From NCBI RefSeq assembly GCF_002083135.2, contig NZ_NBTM02000001.1, positions 124,001 to 188,000 on the forward strand: DNA of 64,000 nucleotides. The letters are read 5' to 3'. Numbering within the stretch: the stretch's first letter is position 1; every line of letters begins with the position of its first letter. Positions 32,128 through 40,536 of the stretch are shown here, one piece after another. The position numbers and the translations under genes are program-made. The stretch comes from Aerococcus viridans. Lineage in GTDB: Bacteria; Bacillota; Bacilli; Lactobacillales; Aerococcaceae. The notes under the pieces are model-generated. The model made no database searches and was not told the origin of the DNA. It worked only from the letters and a program-made list of their open reading frames with translations.

Positions 32128-32427
32128 ATGAGTTTACTAGCAAATATAAAGGAATTAGCTATAGCTAAAGGTATGACTATTGCTGAGTTAGAAAGGAAAC
32201 TCAACCTTAGCCAAGGTAGTATTCGTAAATGGGATACAACTAATCCGGGGATTGATAAAGTTCAATCAGTAGCAGATTTCTTTGGTGTGTCAATTGATGA
32301 ATTATTAGGAAGGGAAGAAAATACTAAACATCCTAATGTTCTAGCAGCACATATTGCTGATGACGTAACTCCCGAAGAAATGGAGGAGATTTTAAATTAT
32401 ATTAATTATATAAAATCGAAAAGGTAG
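32128..32427 (+). CDS. CI-like prophage repressor, short form
   Basis: A 99-residue XRE protein: KELAIAKGMTIAELERKL then LSQGSIRKWDTTNPGIDK and VADFFGVSIDELLG. It lacks the C-terminal peptidase domain of LexA-type repressors. The next gene encodes an ImmA-like protease, so induction probably works by external cleavage. The short helix EEMEEILNYINYIKSK may be the oligomerisation tail. Confidence 0.85.
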   Translation: MSLLANIKELAIAKGMTIAELERKLNLSQGSIRKWDTTNPGIDKVQSVADFFGVSIDELLGREENTKHPNVLAAHIADDVTPEEMEEILNYINYIKSKR

Positions 32428-32434
32428 TGATTAA

Positions 32435-32824
32435 TTGAATGAATTAGAAGTGATCATGTCAAAGTATGATGAGTTCGAATTTATTTTTAAAAGCGATATG
32501 CCACCAAAACTTTATGGATATATAGATAATGAAACAATTTATATTAATGACAATATATCTTACGAGGATAAAGTAGCTACTGTTATGGAAGAAGTTGGAC
32601 ATTATCATATGACTATTGGTGAAATTATAGATTATTCGGACATGAAAGAAGAATATAAGGCTAGGCTGTGGAGTTATGAGCAATTAATTTCTATAGATCG
32701 ATTGAAAAAATATCAGATGTCTAACGAACCTGTTCACGATTATGAAATAGCTGAAGATTTTGGCTTACCAGTGAATGTTGTAGTTGATGCGATTAGAATG
32801 TTTTTTATCAAAGATATAATTTAG
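32435..32824 (+). CDS. ImmA/IrrE-like metallopeptidase
   Basis: A 129-residue protein with EEVGHYH near residue 52 in place of the classic HExxH; this EExxH form is, from memory, usual in phage ImmA-like proteins of Lactobacillales. YIDNETIYINDN precedes it and a helical C-terminus (RLWSYEQLISIDRL, EIAEDFGLPVNVVVDAI) follows, as in the DUF955 family. It starts 7 bases after the repressor stop and probably cleaves the repressor during induction. Confidence 0.82.
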   Translation: MNELEVIMSKYDEFEFIFKSDMPPKLYGYIDNETIYINDNISYEDKVATVMEEVGHYHMTIGEIIDYSDMKEEYKARLWSYEQLISIDRLKKYQMSNEPVHDYEIAEDFGLPVNVVVDAIRMFFIKDII

Positions 32825-32838
32825 GAGGATTTTTGATT

Positions 32839-33465
32839 ATGAAGAAAATAGTTTTATTGGGTATGTCAGTATTTTTATTAGGTGCTTGTGGAAGTAACAC
32901 AGAAAATGAATCATCTAGTAGTTCTTCTGCTGAAGCTACTGTTCAAAGTACCAATAACAAAACAAACACTAAAGATGTCGGTAACGGGCTACTCGAAGAA
33001 GTTGGACAGTATAGTACTAAAGATGGTTCTAAAACTACTTTAGAAGCGATAGCTAAAACCAGTGACAGTAATGAAATAGTTGAAGGTGTAACTGTAGAGA
33101 ATATAACTGTCAAAATTATGTCCGTTACAGATATTGATGAAGACTATAGTGACATATACAGCAATATGGGAATATATGACGGCGATTATATGATTCAAGT
33201 AACCTATGACATGAAAAATGAAACACCTTATACTTTACAATCTATCTCAACACCAGTTCTAATCACTTCTAGCGGTGAACAAATTACGTTCAACAATATA
33301 CTTGGAGATTATGAGCTATTATCCGGAGGGACTACTTACCAAAGTGGTGCAATTGGTAAAATTAATAATCCTGAAATTGAAGAATTGACAATAAATTGGG
33401 ATATTACCCAAGAAGATGATGAAATGACTAATTTAGAAACTGAAGCTGTTAATATAAAATTCTAA
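32839..33465 (+). CDS. Prophage lipoprotein
   Basis: MKKIVLLGMSVFLLGAC is a lipoprotein signal with lipobox LGAC. A Ser/Asn-rich linker follows, then a beta-rich domain (VENITVKIMSVTDIDEDY, MIQVTYDMKNETPYTLQS) that recalls the DUF4352/immunoglobulin-like extracellular domains. It lies between the repressor operon and AbiF, where some Lactobacillales prophages encode a lipoprotein that blocks DNA entry of related phages. That role is inferred from position only. ATG chosen 10 bases after AGGAGG. Confidence 0.72.
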   Translation: MKKIVLLGMSVFLLGACGSNTENESSSSSSAEATVQSTNNKTNTKDVGNGLLEEVGQYSTKDGSKTTLEAIAKTSDSNEIVEGVTVENITVKIMSVTDIDEDYSDIYSNMGIYDGDYMIQVTYDMKNETPYTLQSISTPVLITSSGEQITFNNILGDYELLSGGTTYQSGAIGKINNPEIEELTINWDITQEDDEMTNLETEAVNIKF

Positions 33466-33545
33466 ATATAAATAGCCCTACATCATAGCGGGGGTGGTGA
33501 GTAGGGACAAATGACGTATGCAAGGAAGTTAAGGAGATGAATCTT

Positions 33546-33944
33546 ATGGAAAATCAGATAAAAGTAGTAATGATTCCTGATAATAGTAGAGTTGTTATTA
33601 ATTATGGAACAGATAATGATAAAGATTTTAACATTGGTACTGAAATAGTAGTGTATGAACCTGGCCCTGATATTAAAGATCCAGATACAAATAATGTAAT
33701 TGATCAATATGCCATTGTAAAAGAAAAACTAACTATAACTGAAGTATATGAAAATTATGCTGTTGCTCGAAATGAAAAAATAATGGCAATGCCTTCATTA
33801 GCTACCGCAATCGCTTCACCCATGCTAAAGAATAGACAACAGAAGAAATATGAGACCATTAATGTTAATGAAGAAGAAAATTTACATCTTAATCTAGAAA
33901 ATCCAATTATTAGTATAGGAGATTTAATTAGAATCGTTGATTAA
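33546..33944 (+). CDS. Small beta-rich cargo protein, unknown
   Basis: A 132-residue protein: VVMIPDNSRVVINYGTDNDKD, then NIGTEIVVYEPGPDIKDPD and KEKLTITEVYENYAVARN, ending ISIGDLIRIVD. The pattern resembles small beta-barrel modules seen in FlgT C-terminal-type domains; this is a weak impression. The longer start at 33,537 overlaps the AAGGAG site, so ATG at 33,546 is preferred. Confidence 0.58.
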   Translation: MENQIKVVMIPDNSRVVINYGTDNDKDFNIGTEIVVYEPGPDIKDPDTNNVIDQYAIVKEKLTITEVYENYAVARNEKIMAMPSLATAIASPMLKNRQQKKYETINVNEEENLHLNLENPIISIGDLIRIVD

Positions 33945-33948
33945 TATA

Positions 33949-33977
33949 TTGACACGGTAAAATAAATATTTTAGAAT
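33949..33977 (+). promoter_or_regulatory. Promoter of the AbiF RNA/gene
   Basis: TTGACA, 17 bases, TAGAAT: a near-consensus promoter directly after the preceding stop codon. Confidence 0.75.
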
Positions 33978-33984
33978 AAGGGTA

Positions 33985-34056
33985 ACTGAGATGATTTCCT
34001 TAAATGGAAATTGCTAAAGAAACTCCCTTATCTAAATGTAAGGGGGTTTCTTTGCG
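33985..34056 (+). ncRNA. Structured RNA upstream of abiF
   Basis: After the promoter come a small hairpin ATTTCC/GGAAAT and a 15-bp stem AAAGAAACTCCCTTA / TAAGGGGGTTTCTTT (34,016-34,053, one U-G pair, 8-base loop) ending in a U-rich tail. The terminator-like stem stops 9 bases before the abiF ATG. From memory, a conserved RNA upstream of abiF-type genes has been reported in comparative studies; this may be it. Confidence 0.6.
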
Positions 34057-34062
34057 TTTAAA

Positions 34063-35049
34063 ATGAAAAATAAAAAACATCCTTTTCAGGACTACGAAAA
34101 ACAAAAAAATATTTTGATTAATGACAGAAATCTAATAATTGATGATGAAAAAGTTCTTGATCTTGTATTGAAAGACTATTCCTACTATGCAATTATAAAT
34201 GGTTATAAGGATATTTTTTTAGAGCCTAGTAGTTCAAAAGAAAAATTTAAAGCAGGCACTACAATTTCAATGTTATATCAAGTCTATTGGATGGATCTAA
34301 CAATGAGTAATTTAGTGTTTAAATATAGTTTACTTGTCGAAAAACGGCTTAAGTCAAGATTAGCTTACCTCATTGGAGACTCATTTGGAGACACAGAAGA
34401 ACAATATTTACAAAAAAAGAATTATAGTCAGGCCCCTTATCATAGAGGGAAATTATCTAAAGTTATTGATGAAATTAAAAATAAAAAAGAATCAGATCGT
34501 TCAGCAAAACATTACATGGATACTGAAGGAAATTTACCCCCTTGGGTTGCCACCAAGGCAGTAAGTTTTGGAGTTGCATATATCTGGTATCAAATTCTTA
34601 GAGATATACCTAAAAATGAATTAGTCTCAAAATTTATTAATACAGATTACAGAATGACAGTTGAAAATAAAAAAGACTATTTCTATAGACTTATCAGCCA
34701 AGTTTATGAATTTAGGAATATTTCTGCTCATGGTAACAGGATTTTTGATTTTCAATTCCAAGAAAAATATGAGATGAAACGTATCTATTTAGAGAGTACA
34801 AATACTTTAGATTTATTTGAAAATGAAAATCGAAACGGACTCTTTTCAGTAATCTACTCTATTATTACCTTACTTGATGACCCATACGCACTCAACAACT
34901 TCTGGAATGAAGTAATAAATTATTTTGATAATTATTCAAGACCTGAATTTAATTTTAATGGTAAAGATGTATTCCAATTATTTGGAATATCTCTTCAAAG
35001 TTTAGCTAAACTTGAAGAATATGTTAAACAAAAAATAGATATAATTTAA
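34063..35049 (+). CDS. AbiF-family (Abi_2) abortive infection protein
   Basis: A 328-residue protein with the Abi_2 pattern: FQDYEKQKNILINDRNLI, then FKAGTTISMLYQVYWMDLTMSNLVFKYSLLVEKRLKSRLAYLI, and a C-terminal VYEFRNISAHGNRIF motif with the R-N-x-x-x-H core typical of HEPN-like ribonucleases. WVATKAVSFGVAYIWYQIL lies between. It is likely a toxin that stops the cell when another phage infects. No ribosome site is visible; the stable hairpin upstream may limit expression. It lies between lysogeny genes and integrase, a common place for cargo. Confidence 0.85.
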   Translation: MKNKKHPFQDYEKQKNILINDRNLIIDDEKVLDLVLKDYSYYAIINGYKDIFLEPSSSKEKFKAGTTISMLYQVYWMDLTMSNLVFKYSLLVEKRLKSRLAYLIGDSFGDTEEQYLQKKNYSQAPYHRGKLSKVIDEIKNKKESDRSAKHYMDTEGNLPPWVATKAVSFGVAYIWYQILRDIPKNELVSKFINTDYRMTVENKKDYFYRLISQVYEFRNISAHGNRIFDFQFQEKYEMKRIYLESTNTLDLFENENRNGLFSVIYSIITLLDDPYALNNFWNEVINYFDNYSRPEFNFNGKDVFQLFGISLQSLAKLEEYVKQKIDII

Positions 35050-35070
35050 AGAATATTTTAGATAAAAAAC

Positions 35071-35107
35071 GCCCCACTCTACACTTTGGAAGGTCGAAGA
35101 GTGAGGC
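35071..35107 (+). terminator. Hairpin after abiF
   Basis: GCC-CACTCT and AGAGTG-GGC arms close a 17-base loop. The T-run is weak; a second short GCAC/GTGC hairpin followed by TTTTT lies at 35,129-35,148. Together they probably end the abiF transcript before the integrase gene. Confidence 0.5.
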
Positions 35108-35186
35108 AATCTGAAGTTTTAACAAAACGCACTAAGTGTGTGCTTTTTGTATACCTATATTTTACCATAAGAAAGGAAGATTTGAA

Positions 35187-36299
35187 ATGTGGTCAGAAAA
35201 AACACCTAACGGAAAAGTAAAATTTGTTGAACGATATAAAGACCCACTAACCGATAAAATGGAACGTGTAAGTGTGACAATGGAAAAGAATACAGCAAGC
35301 ATTAGGAAGCAAGCTACTGCAATTTTAAATGAAAGAATTGAAGAATTGATAAACGCACCACAAAGTGGTTTAACTTTAGAGGATATTGCAAATGATTGGT
35401 TTAAAGTACACAAGCAAAATGTTAAACAGTCAACTGCCCAGCGAACGGCTAACAATATAAAATTGTTAACCAATAAATTTGGTAACGTTAAATTTGAAAA
35501 ATTAGCAGCAAATATAATTAATAACTACTATTTAGAGTTGTTAACAGATGGTAGATATAAATATTCGTCAGTTGTACTCGCCAACAACACATTGAAACAA
35601 ATAATAAAATTTGCTTTGAAGTATAAAGGGATTGACCAACATGTGTTGCTAGACCTGCTAGAAGTGCCTAAAATCAATCGGTCTGAAAAGAATAAATTGA
35701 AGTATTTAGAGCCTGATGAACTAAATCAAATTATTGACTATTTTAAAAGTGAAGATAATGAAGAATATGCTCGTATGGCACTCATACAATCTGGGACAGG
35801 TATGCGGTTTAGTGAAATGGTGTCTTTGAATTTTGATGATGTTAATTTAGAGGAACACACGCTTGTTGTCAGCAAAAATTATGACCATGACCATAAAATA
35901 TTTACCGCTCCTAAAAACGGTGATGATCGTGTGGTATTTTTTAATGATGATGTGAAAAAGGCCTTAACTGAACAAATCCAACACGCTAAATTGAAAATGA
36001 TAGAAACGAATAAAAATAGAGAACAACGACTATTATTTGTAGGCAACACTGGCTATCCTATCAGACCTGCACAGATGAATGTTAGCTTAAAAGGCATTAT
36101 AAGCAAGCCTGTGAGCACCCATTACTTTAGACATACATTCATATCCCTTGCTGTTCAGAACGGCGTATCAAAGGAAATAATCGCTGAACAGGTAGGTCAC
36201 GCCGATACCAAGATGATTGATAAGGTATATGCTCACTTTACGAAAAAAATGCGAGCACAACAAAAAAACGCAATGCTCAATTTGAACATTGCGAAGTAG
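35187..36299 (+). CDS. Tyrosine integrase
   Basis: A 370-residue site-specific recombinase. N-terminal arm-binding region (EKTPNGKVKFVERYKDP), SAM-like core-binding domain (TLEDIANDWFKVHKQNVK), catalytic Arg in GTGMRFSEM near 208, HYFRHTF box near 312, GHAD and the nucleophile Tyr near 348 (KVYAHFT). ATG at 35,187 is 7 bases after AAAGGAAG. Its 3' end lies 62 bp from rpmA, next to the attachment region. Confidence 0.92.
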   Translation: MWSEKTPNGKVKFVERYKDPLTDKMERVSVTMEKNTASIRKQATAILNERIEELINAPQSGLTLEDIANDWFKVHKQNVKQSTAQRTANNIKLLTNKFGNVKFEKLAANIINNYYLELLTDGRYKYSSVVLANNTLKQIIKFALKYKGIDQHVLLDLLEVPKINRSEKNKLKYLEPDELNQIIDYFKSEDNEEYARMALIQSGTGMRFSEMVSLNFDDVNLEEHTLVVSKNYDHDHKIFTAPKNGDDRVVFFNDDVKKALTEQIQHAKLKMIETNKNREQRLLFVGNTGYPIRPAQMNVSLKGIISKPVSTHYFRHTFISLAVQNGVSKEIIAEQVGHADTKMIDKVYAHFTKKMRAQQKNAMLNLNIAK

Positions 36300-36361
36300 T
36301 TTGCCCCTTATCTGCCCCTTAGGGAAACAAGAGAGCTTATAAACGTTGATATATCAACGAT
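36300..36361. other. Probable attR region of the prophage
   Basis: Two copies of TGCCCCTTA (36,302 and 36,313) after the integrase stop look like integrase arm sites. CGTTGATATATCAACG (36,344-36,359) is a perfect 16-bp palindrome right before the rpmA stop codon. The host core sequence is probably here, so integration leaves rpmA intact. The partner attL is outside the window. Confidence 0.6.
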
Positions 36362-36649
36362 TTATTCAGCAGCTACTGGATAAACTGATACTTGTTTTTG
36401 GTCACGGCCTTTACGTTCGAAGCGAACGATTCCGTCAACTTTAGCAAATAAAGTATCGTCTCCACCGCGTCCTACGTTTACACCTGGGTAAATTTTAGTA
36501 CCGCGTTGACGGTATAAAATTGAACCACCTGAAACTTCTTGACCATCAGCACGTTTAGCACCTAAACGTTTTGATTGAGAGTCACGACCATTGGCAGTAG
36601 ACCCGCCCCCTTTTTTGTGGGCGAAGAATTGTAAATTAAATTTCAACAT
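36362..36649 (-). CDS. rpmA: Ribosomal protein bL27
   Basis: A 95-residue protein: [23 protein letters not shown] (start only) is the Firmicutes L27 with an N-terminal extension cut after FNLQFF by the protease Prp, encoded next door. [17 protein letters not shown] and [12 protein letters not shown] are typical. ATG at 36,649 behind GAGGAGG is the real start. The prophage lies against its 3' end. Confidence 0.95.
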   Translation of the reverse strand: MLKFNLQFFAHKKGGGSTANGRDSQSKRLGAKRADGQEVSGGSILYRQRGTKIYPGVNVGRGGDDTLFAKVDGIVRFERKGRDQKQVSVYPVAAE

Positions 36650-36662
36650 GGGATAACCTCCT

Positions 36663-37010
36663 CTAATATTTCGTTGTTTTGGATACATGTATAAAGTCAC
36701 CGTAATTGGCTTCAACGTCTTCAGACAAGGCCAAATAGCAACTTGTTAATAACATTTGAGCAAGTTCACCTTGCTCCGTAGAGAGATCCTTTGTTAACTC
36801 AACATACAAGTAACCGCCATTTTCTTCATCGGCTTCAATAAGTGGCTCGATACTTGCCATACGTGTCAGGTTATTCACTGTCGATAAAACGACTGCGGAT
36901 ACTCCTGCACAGACAATATCTTGCCCATATTCACCTGCAAAGGCGTGGCCAGAAACTTCAAAGCTAACAAATTGATCTTTCTCGTCAGTTTTAAAAATTG
37001 CTTGAATCAT
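36663..37010 (-). CDS. prp: Ribosomal-processing cysteine protease Prp
   Basis: A 115-residue protease that removes the L27 extension. The catalytic pair is His22 (GHA) and Cys34 (QDIVCAGVS), the same numbering as in the Staphylococcus enzyme. It lies between rplU and rpmA, its conserved place in Firmicutes. Confidence 0.93.
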   Translation of the reverse strand: MIQAIFKTDEKDQFVSFEVSGHAFAGEYGQDIVCAGVSAVVLSTVNNLTRMASIEPLIEADEENGGYLYVELTKDLSTEQGELAQMLLTSCYLALSEDVEANYGDFIHVSKTTKY

Positions 37011-37026
37011 ATCATCACACTTTTAA

Positions 37027-37335
37027 TTAAGCATTGATTGAGTCGATAACAACTTTAGTGTATGGTTGACGATGACCTTGTTTACGGTGAGAATCTTTTT
37101 TAGCTTTGTATTTGAAAGTAGTTACTTTCTTTTGACGACCTTGTTTTTCAACAGTTGCTTCAACAGTCGCACCTTCAACTAAAGGTGTTCCTACTTTAAC
37201 ATCGTCACCACCAACAAAAACTACTTGATCAAAAGTAACTTTGTCTCCTGCTTCTGCATTTAATTTTTCAATGTAGATAGCTTGTCCAGCTTCAACTTTA
37301 ATTTGTTTTCCACCAGTTTTAATAATTGCGTACAT
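37027..37335 (-). CDS. rplU: Ribosomal protein bL21
   Basis: A 102-residue L21 ([18 protein letters not shown], ending [13 protein letters not shown]). First gene of the rplU-prp-rpmA operon, behind an AAGGAGGTG ribosome site and a structured leader. Confidence 0.96.
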   Translation of the reverse strand: MYAIIKTGGKQIKVEAGQAIYIEKLNAEAGDKVTFDQVVFVGGDDVKVGTPLVEGATVEATVEKQGRQKKVTTFKYKAKKDSHRKQGHRQPYTKVVIDSINA

Positions 37336-37445
37336 CTAACGCACCTCCTTATATAGACTTAGACTCGCCACGACACGTGGTCTTTCGACACTTAAAATAC
37401 GATATCATGCGCGGTTGCAGTGTGGTGCTCACACTTTTTACAACA
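37336..37445 (-). ncRNA. L21 leader RNA
   Basis: The 5' leader contains paired segments AGTGTGAGCACC/CACTGC and CACGTGTCGTGG in front of rplU, the position of the L21 ribosomal leader known in Firmicutes. It is thought to mediate autoregulation by an operon product. Confidence 0.65.
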
Positions 37446-37451
37446 TCATAT

Positions 37452-37480
37452 ATACTACCAAATTAACCTAACCCCGTCAA
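37452..37480 (-). promoter_or_regulatory. rplU operon promoter
   Basis: TTGACG, 17 bases, TAGTAT on the minus strand, just upstream of the leader. Confidence 0.6.
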
Positions 37481-37533
37481 GAAAATCATCATGATTAAGT
37501 TTAAGATTTCAAAAATCTAGCGTCTAACTCAGA

Positions 37534-38211
37534 TTATTTTGCGAATTCAGTCGATGACTCAATTCTAGTTCCAATTTGTTTACCGAACACAATATCATGG
37601 GTAACAATCAGAATGGCTTTACCTTGGTCTTTAGCTAAGGCTGTGATAAGACTCCCGATTTGGTCAGCAGATTCTCTATCCAAGGCTGAAGTAGGTTCAT
37701 CAAAACACAAGACACTTGGATTTAGCATTAAGGCTCTAGCAATCGCCACTCGTTGCTTTTGTCCACCAGACAATGTTGATGGGAAAACATCTGTTTTATC
37801 AGATAAACCAACATCTGCTAATAGTTTTTTACCATCTTCAATCAATTCTTCTTTGTTTTTAAGCCCTTGTGCTAAAGGTGCTTCAATCAGATTTTGAATC
37901 ACGGTTAAATTCGGGAACAATTGATAATCTTGGAAAACCATGCCTAGTTCATTTTGATAAGCACGACGCTCACTATTTGAACTATAGACAGCTTTGGTGC
38001 CGTTATCTTTTGATAAGACCTTACCGTTAATTTCAATCGTACCACGGTCTGCTTCTTCAAGATTGTTGATAATACGCATGAATGTCGTTTTACCCGTCCC
38101 TGAACGACCTAGTAAAATCACAACTTCACCTGGATTGATTTCGAAGTCATAATCCTTAATGACTTGGTTATCTTTATAAGCTTTATTTAGTCCTGTTACT
38201 TTTAATGACAT
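37534..38211 (-). CDS. Amino-acid ABC transporter ATP-binding protein
   Basis: A 225-residue ATPase of the polar amino-acid uptake family (GlnQ-like): Walker A GRSGTGKTT, Q-loop MVFQDYQLFPN, signature LSGGQKQR, Walker B VLCFDEPTSALD and a THD switch His. The C-terminus is slightly short compared with family members of ~240. It follows the fused binding/permease gene by 15 bases, so the two form one transporter. Confidence 0.9.
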   Translation of the reverse strand: MSLKVTGLNKAYKDNQVIKDYDFEINPGEVVILLGRSGTGKTTFMRIINNLEEADRGTIEINGKVLSKDNGTKAVYSSNSERRAYQNELGMVFQDYQLFPNLTVIQNLIEAPLAQGLKNKEELIEDGKKLLADVGLSDKTDVFPSTLSGGQKQRVAIARALMLNPSVLCFDEPTSALDRESADQIGSLITALAKDQGKAILIVTHDIVFGKQIGTRIESSTEFAK

Positions 38212-38226
38212 AAGATTACCTCCTTT

Positions 38227-39681
38227 TTACCATTTCAATTGGTTTTCAAATTTACGTAAGATGAATGTAAGAACTGCTGTCACGATTAAGTAAATCGCCC
38301 CTGCAACTAAGTATGGTACTAGAGACGCATAGGTATTCGCTGCAATATTCCCGGCTCTTAGTAACTCGCCAAGTCCAATCACATAAACTAATGACGTATC
38401 TTTTACTAGGGAAATCACTTCGTTCCCAATTGAAGGTAATACAATATTAACTACTTGCGGTAAGATAATTCTTCTAAAACCACGTATTTTACCAATACCT
38501 AATACAGAAATACTCTCATATTGGCCGTCCGGCACTGCTGAAATACCACCTCTAAAGATTTCTGCAAAATAAGCTGCATAGTTAATCACATATGCAAGGA
38601 CAGCTGCTGGGAATCGATCCATAGCGATACCAATATATGGTAAACCGAAGAAGATCACCATCAATTGAAGCATTAGTGGACTACCACGCATGATGAAAAC
38701 ATAAGCTTCAATAATTGCTTGTAACCATTTTGGTCCAAACACGCGTAAGATTCCAATTAAGAAACCAATTGGCACTGATAGAATCAATACAATGACAAAT
38801 AATAGTAGGGTTAATTTTAATCCATTTAATAATGAAGGCAATACCGTCATGACAATATTTGATGAGCCTGATGATTCAGAATCTTCACCGAACCATTTCG
38901 CTTCAATTTCAGCATAAGTCCCGTTTTGTCTTAATTCTTCAATACCTGCATCTACTTGCTCTTTTAATACAGTATCTGATTTTCTAAAACCAACACCCAT
39001 CGGTTCAACAGATGTTTCATCTACAAAGTACTCATATTCATCTAAAGTCCCTTTTTGGTTTAGGGTATAGCGAGAATAGATATCCCCAGCATAGATAGCA
39101 TCCACACGGTCAGCATCCAAATCAGTAAATACTTCATTATATGAAGGATACAAGACTGGTTCATCAGCTAATTGATTATATAAGTCATCTGGCCACTCTT
39201 GCATAAATGTTAAGGCTGTGGACCCAGACTGTGTGGCAATTGTTTTACCTGCTAAATCAGAAAGTTCTTCAATACCAGAACCTTTTTTACTAATAACCAT
39301 TTGTCCAGACTCGATATATGGTTCAGAGAACAAGACCATTTCTTCTCGTTCTGGTGTGATCCCATAACCATTCCAGATCATATCAATATTACCTGAATTT
39401 AACTCAGTTTCTTTCATCGCCCAATCAATTGGTTGAAACTCTAAATTCCAACCATATAGGTCAGCTACTGCATTAGCCAAGTCGATATCGAAACCGACCA
39501 ATTCACCAGACCCATCACGGAAACCCATTGGTGCAAATGTATCGTCTAAACCGATAACATAAGTTTCACCACTCGTATCCTCAGATTCAGTTGCTTTTAC
39601 CGATGTTTGCCCTACAGCAAATGCCAGACCTATTGATAAAATAATTGATAATACAAAATTTCTAAATTTAAATTTCTTCAT
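38227..39681 (-). CDS. Amino-acid ABC transporter, fused binding protein and permease
   Basis: A 484-residue GlnP-type fusion. Signal/TM segment at 1-30; SBP_bac_3 domain at ~40-265 (YVIGLDDTFAPMGFRDG, VGFDIDLANAVADLYGW); permease domain at ~280-480 with EAA loop (RGGISAVPDGQYESISVLGIG). ATG at 39,681 lies 9 bases after GGAGG. A T-box upstream makes expression depend on an uncharged tRNA, so the substrate is probably that amino acid; the specifier could not be fixed. Confidence 0.9.
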   Translation of the reverse strand: MKKFKFRNFVLSIILSIGLAFAVGQTSVKATESEDTSGETYVIGLDDTFAPMGFRDGSGELVGFDIDLANAVADLYGWNLEFQPIDWAMKETELNSGNIDMIWNGYGITPEREEMVLFSEPYIESGQMVISKKGSGIEELSDLAGKTIATQSGSTALTFMQEWPDDLYNQLADEPVLYPSYNEVFTDLDADRVDAIYAGDIYSRYTLNQKGTLDEYEYFVDETSVEPMGVGFRKSDTVLKEQVDAGIEELRQNGTYAEIEAKWFGEDSESSGSSNIVMTVLPSLLNGLKLTLLLFVIVLILSVPIGFLIGILRVFGPKWLQAIIEAYVFIMRGSPLMLQLMVIFFGLPYIGIAMDRFPAAVLAYVINYAAYFAEIFRGGISAVPDGQYESISVLGIGKIRGFRRIILPQVVNIVLPSIGNEVISLVKDTSLVYVIGLGELLRAGNIAANTYASLVPYLVAGAIYLIVTAVLTFILRKFENQLKW

Positions 39682-39700
39682 TGCTTCCACCCTCCAGTTA

Positions 39701-39965
39701 AATAAAAAAAACGTCCTTTTACACCAAACTGCCTTGGTATAAAAGGACGTGAAATAAACGTGGTTCCACCTTTTTTCATAGCAACCTCACGATTACTATC
39801 TCTGCATGTCAGTACTGACACAGTGATTAACGCTCACGCACGAATTATCTTTAATAATTTGCTCTTGGGTGTGTAGATACGATTTTTATACCTATTCTCA
39901 ACTTCGCTAGGCTCTCTTTAATAAAAGGTTCGTACCCTCTTCCAATCAACACTTTTCATATTTGT
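39701..39965 (-). ncRNA. T-box riboswitch of the ABC transporter operon
   Basis: The minus strand carries the T-box core GGTGGAACCACG (39,759-39,770) and a terminator stem ACGTCCTTTTAnACC / GGTnTAAAAGGACGT followed by T8 (39,701-39,750). Upstream, GGGT/ACCC closes a Stem I with an AGCGAAGTTGAGA apical motif. The specifier lies in TCTACAC near 39,890; UAC (Tyr), UCU (Ser) or ACA (Thr) cannot be separated by eye. Confidence 0.88.
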
Positions 39966-39971
39966 AAATAT

Positions 39972-40000
39972 ATTATAATCATTTTTTAATTTTTAATCAA
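39972..40000 (-). promoter_or_regulatory. Promoter of the T-box operon
   Basis: TTGATT, 17 bases, TATAAT on the minus strand, between mreD stop and the T-box. Confidence 0.6.
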
Positions 40001-40003
40001 GCA

Positions 40004-40525
40004 TTATTTTTCAAACCAAATGACTAATTTCTGAATTAGCCAAATAAAGATAAAACCTAAAAAGGCATTGAATAATAACGACGGAATATAGTTCTGACTT
40101 AAAAAATAATAATAGCTACTACTATGTATATCGATTAAGTAGTATAAAGCATAGATAAAATGCGTATACCCGGTATAAACAATAAGGATCCATAACCAAA
40201 TCGTATAAAAGTTCATCGGGAATTTTTTAATAACCGTCCGAGTAAGGATTACTATCATGGGGAATAGGAATAAATTAACCCCAAGTATTGAAGAATAATA
40301 AGCGTCGTATATAAAACCTATGATAATACTTACAAGGAATATATTCGAATCATTCATTAAATAAACTGCCAATAAGGTAATCACAATCAGTGTAAATTGT
40401 GGGCTGATCTGAAAGCTTTCACTACCCAAACTATATGACAACATGGTCATCACGCTACCATCCAGTAATAGGATAAAGAACACAAAGATAGGGATCAAAA
40501 AGTTATCTTTAAAGAAATGTAACAT
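40004..40525 (-). CDS. mreD: Rod shape-determining protein MreD
   Basis: A 173-residue protein with about five membrane segments (IPIFVFFILLLDGSVMTML, FTLIVITLLAVYLM, FLVSIIIGFIYDAYYSS...). The DAYYSSILG motif is typical of MreD. It lies directly after mreC and takes part in cell-wall elongation. Confidence 0.87.
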   Translation of the reverse strand: MLHFFKDNFLIPIFVFFILLLDGSVMTMLSYSLGSESFQISPQFTLIVITLLAVYLMNDSNIFLVSIIIGFIYDAYYSSILGVNLFLFPMIVILTRTVIKKFPMNFYTIWLWILIVYTGYTHFIYALYYLIDIHSSSYYYFLSQNYIPSLLFNAFLGFIFIWLIQKLVIWFEK

Positions 40526-40536
40526 ACTGGCCTCCC

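Noticed and set aside
32560-32640. ImmA-like protein judged inactive because it lacks HExxH
   Set aside because: The EExxH form is, as I recall, usual in phage ImmA relatives, so loss of activity cannot be claimed.
36300-36400. Prophage insertion disrupting rpmA
   Set aside because: The L27 gene is complete to its normal VAAE end; integration is downstream of the stop codon.
37381-37440. Leader of rplU as a metabolite riboswitch
   Set aside because: Position and stems fit the ribosomal L21 leader; no known ligand-binding core is visible.
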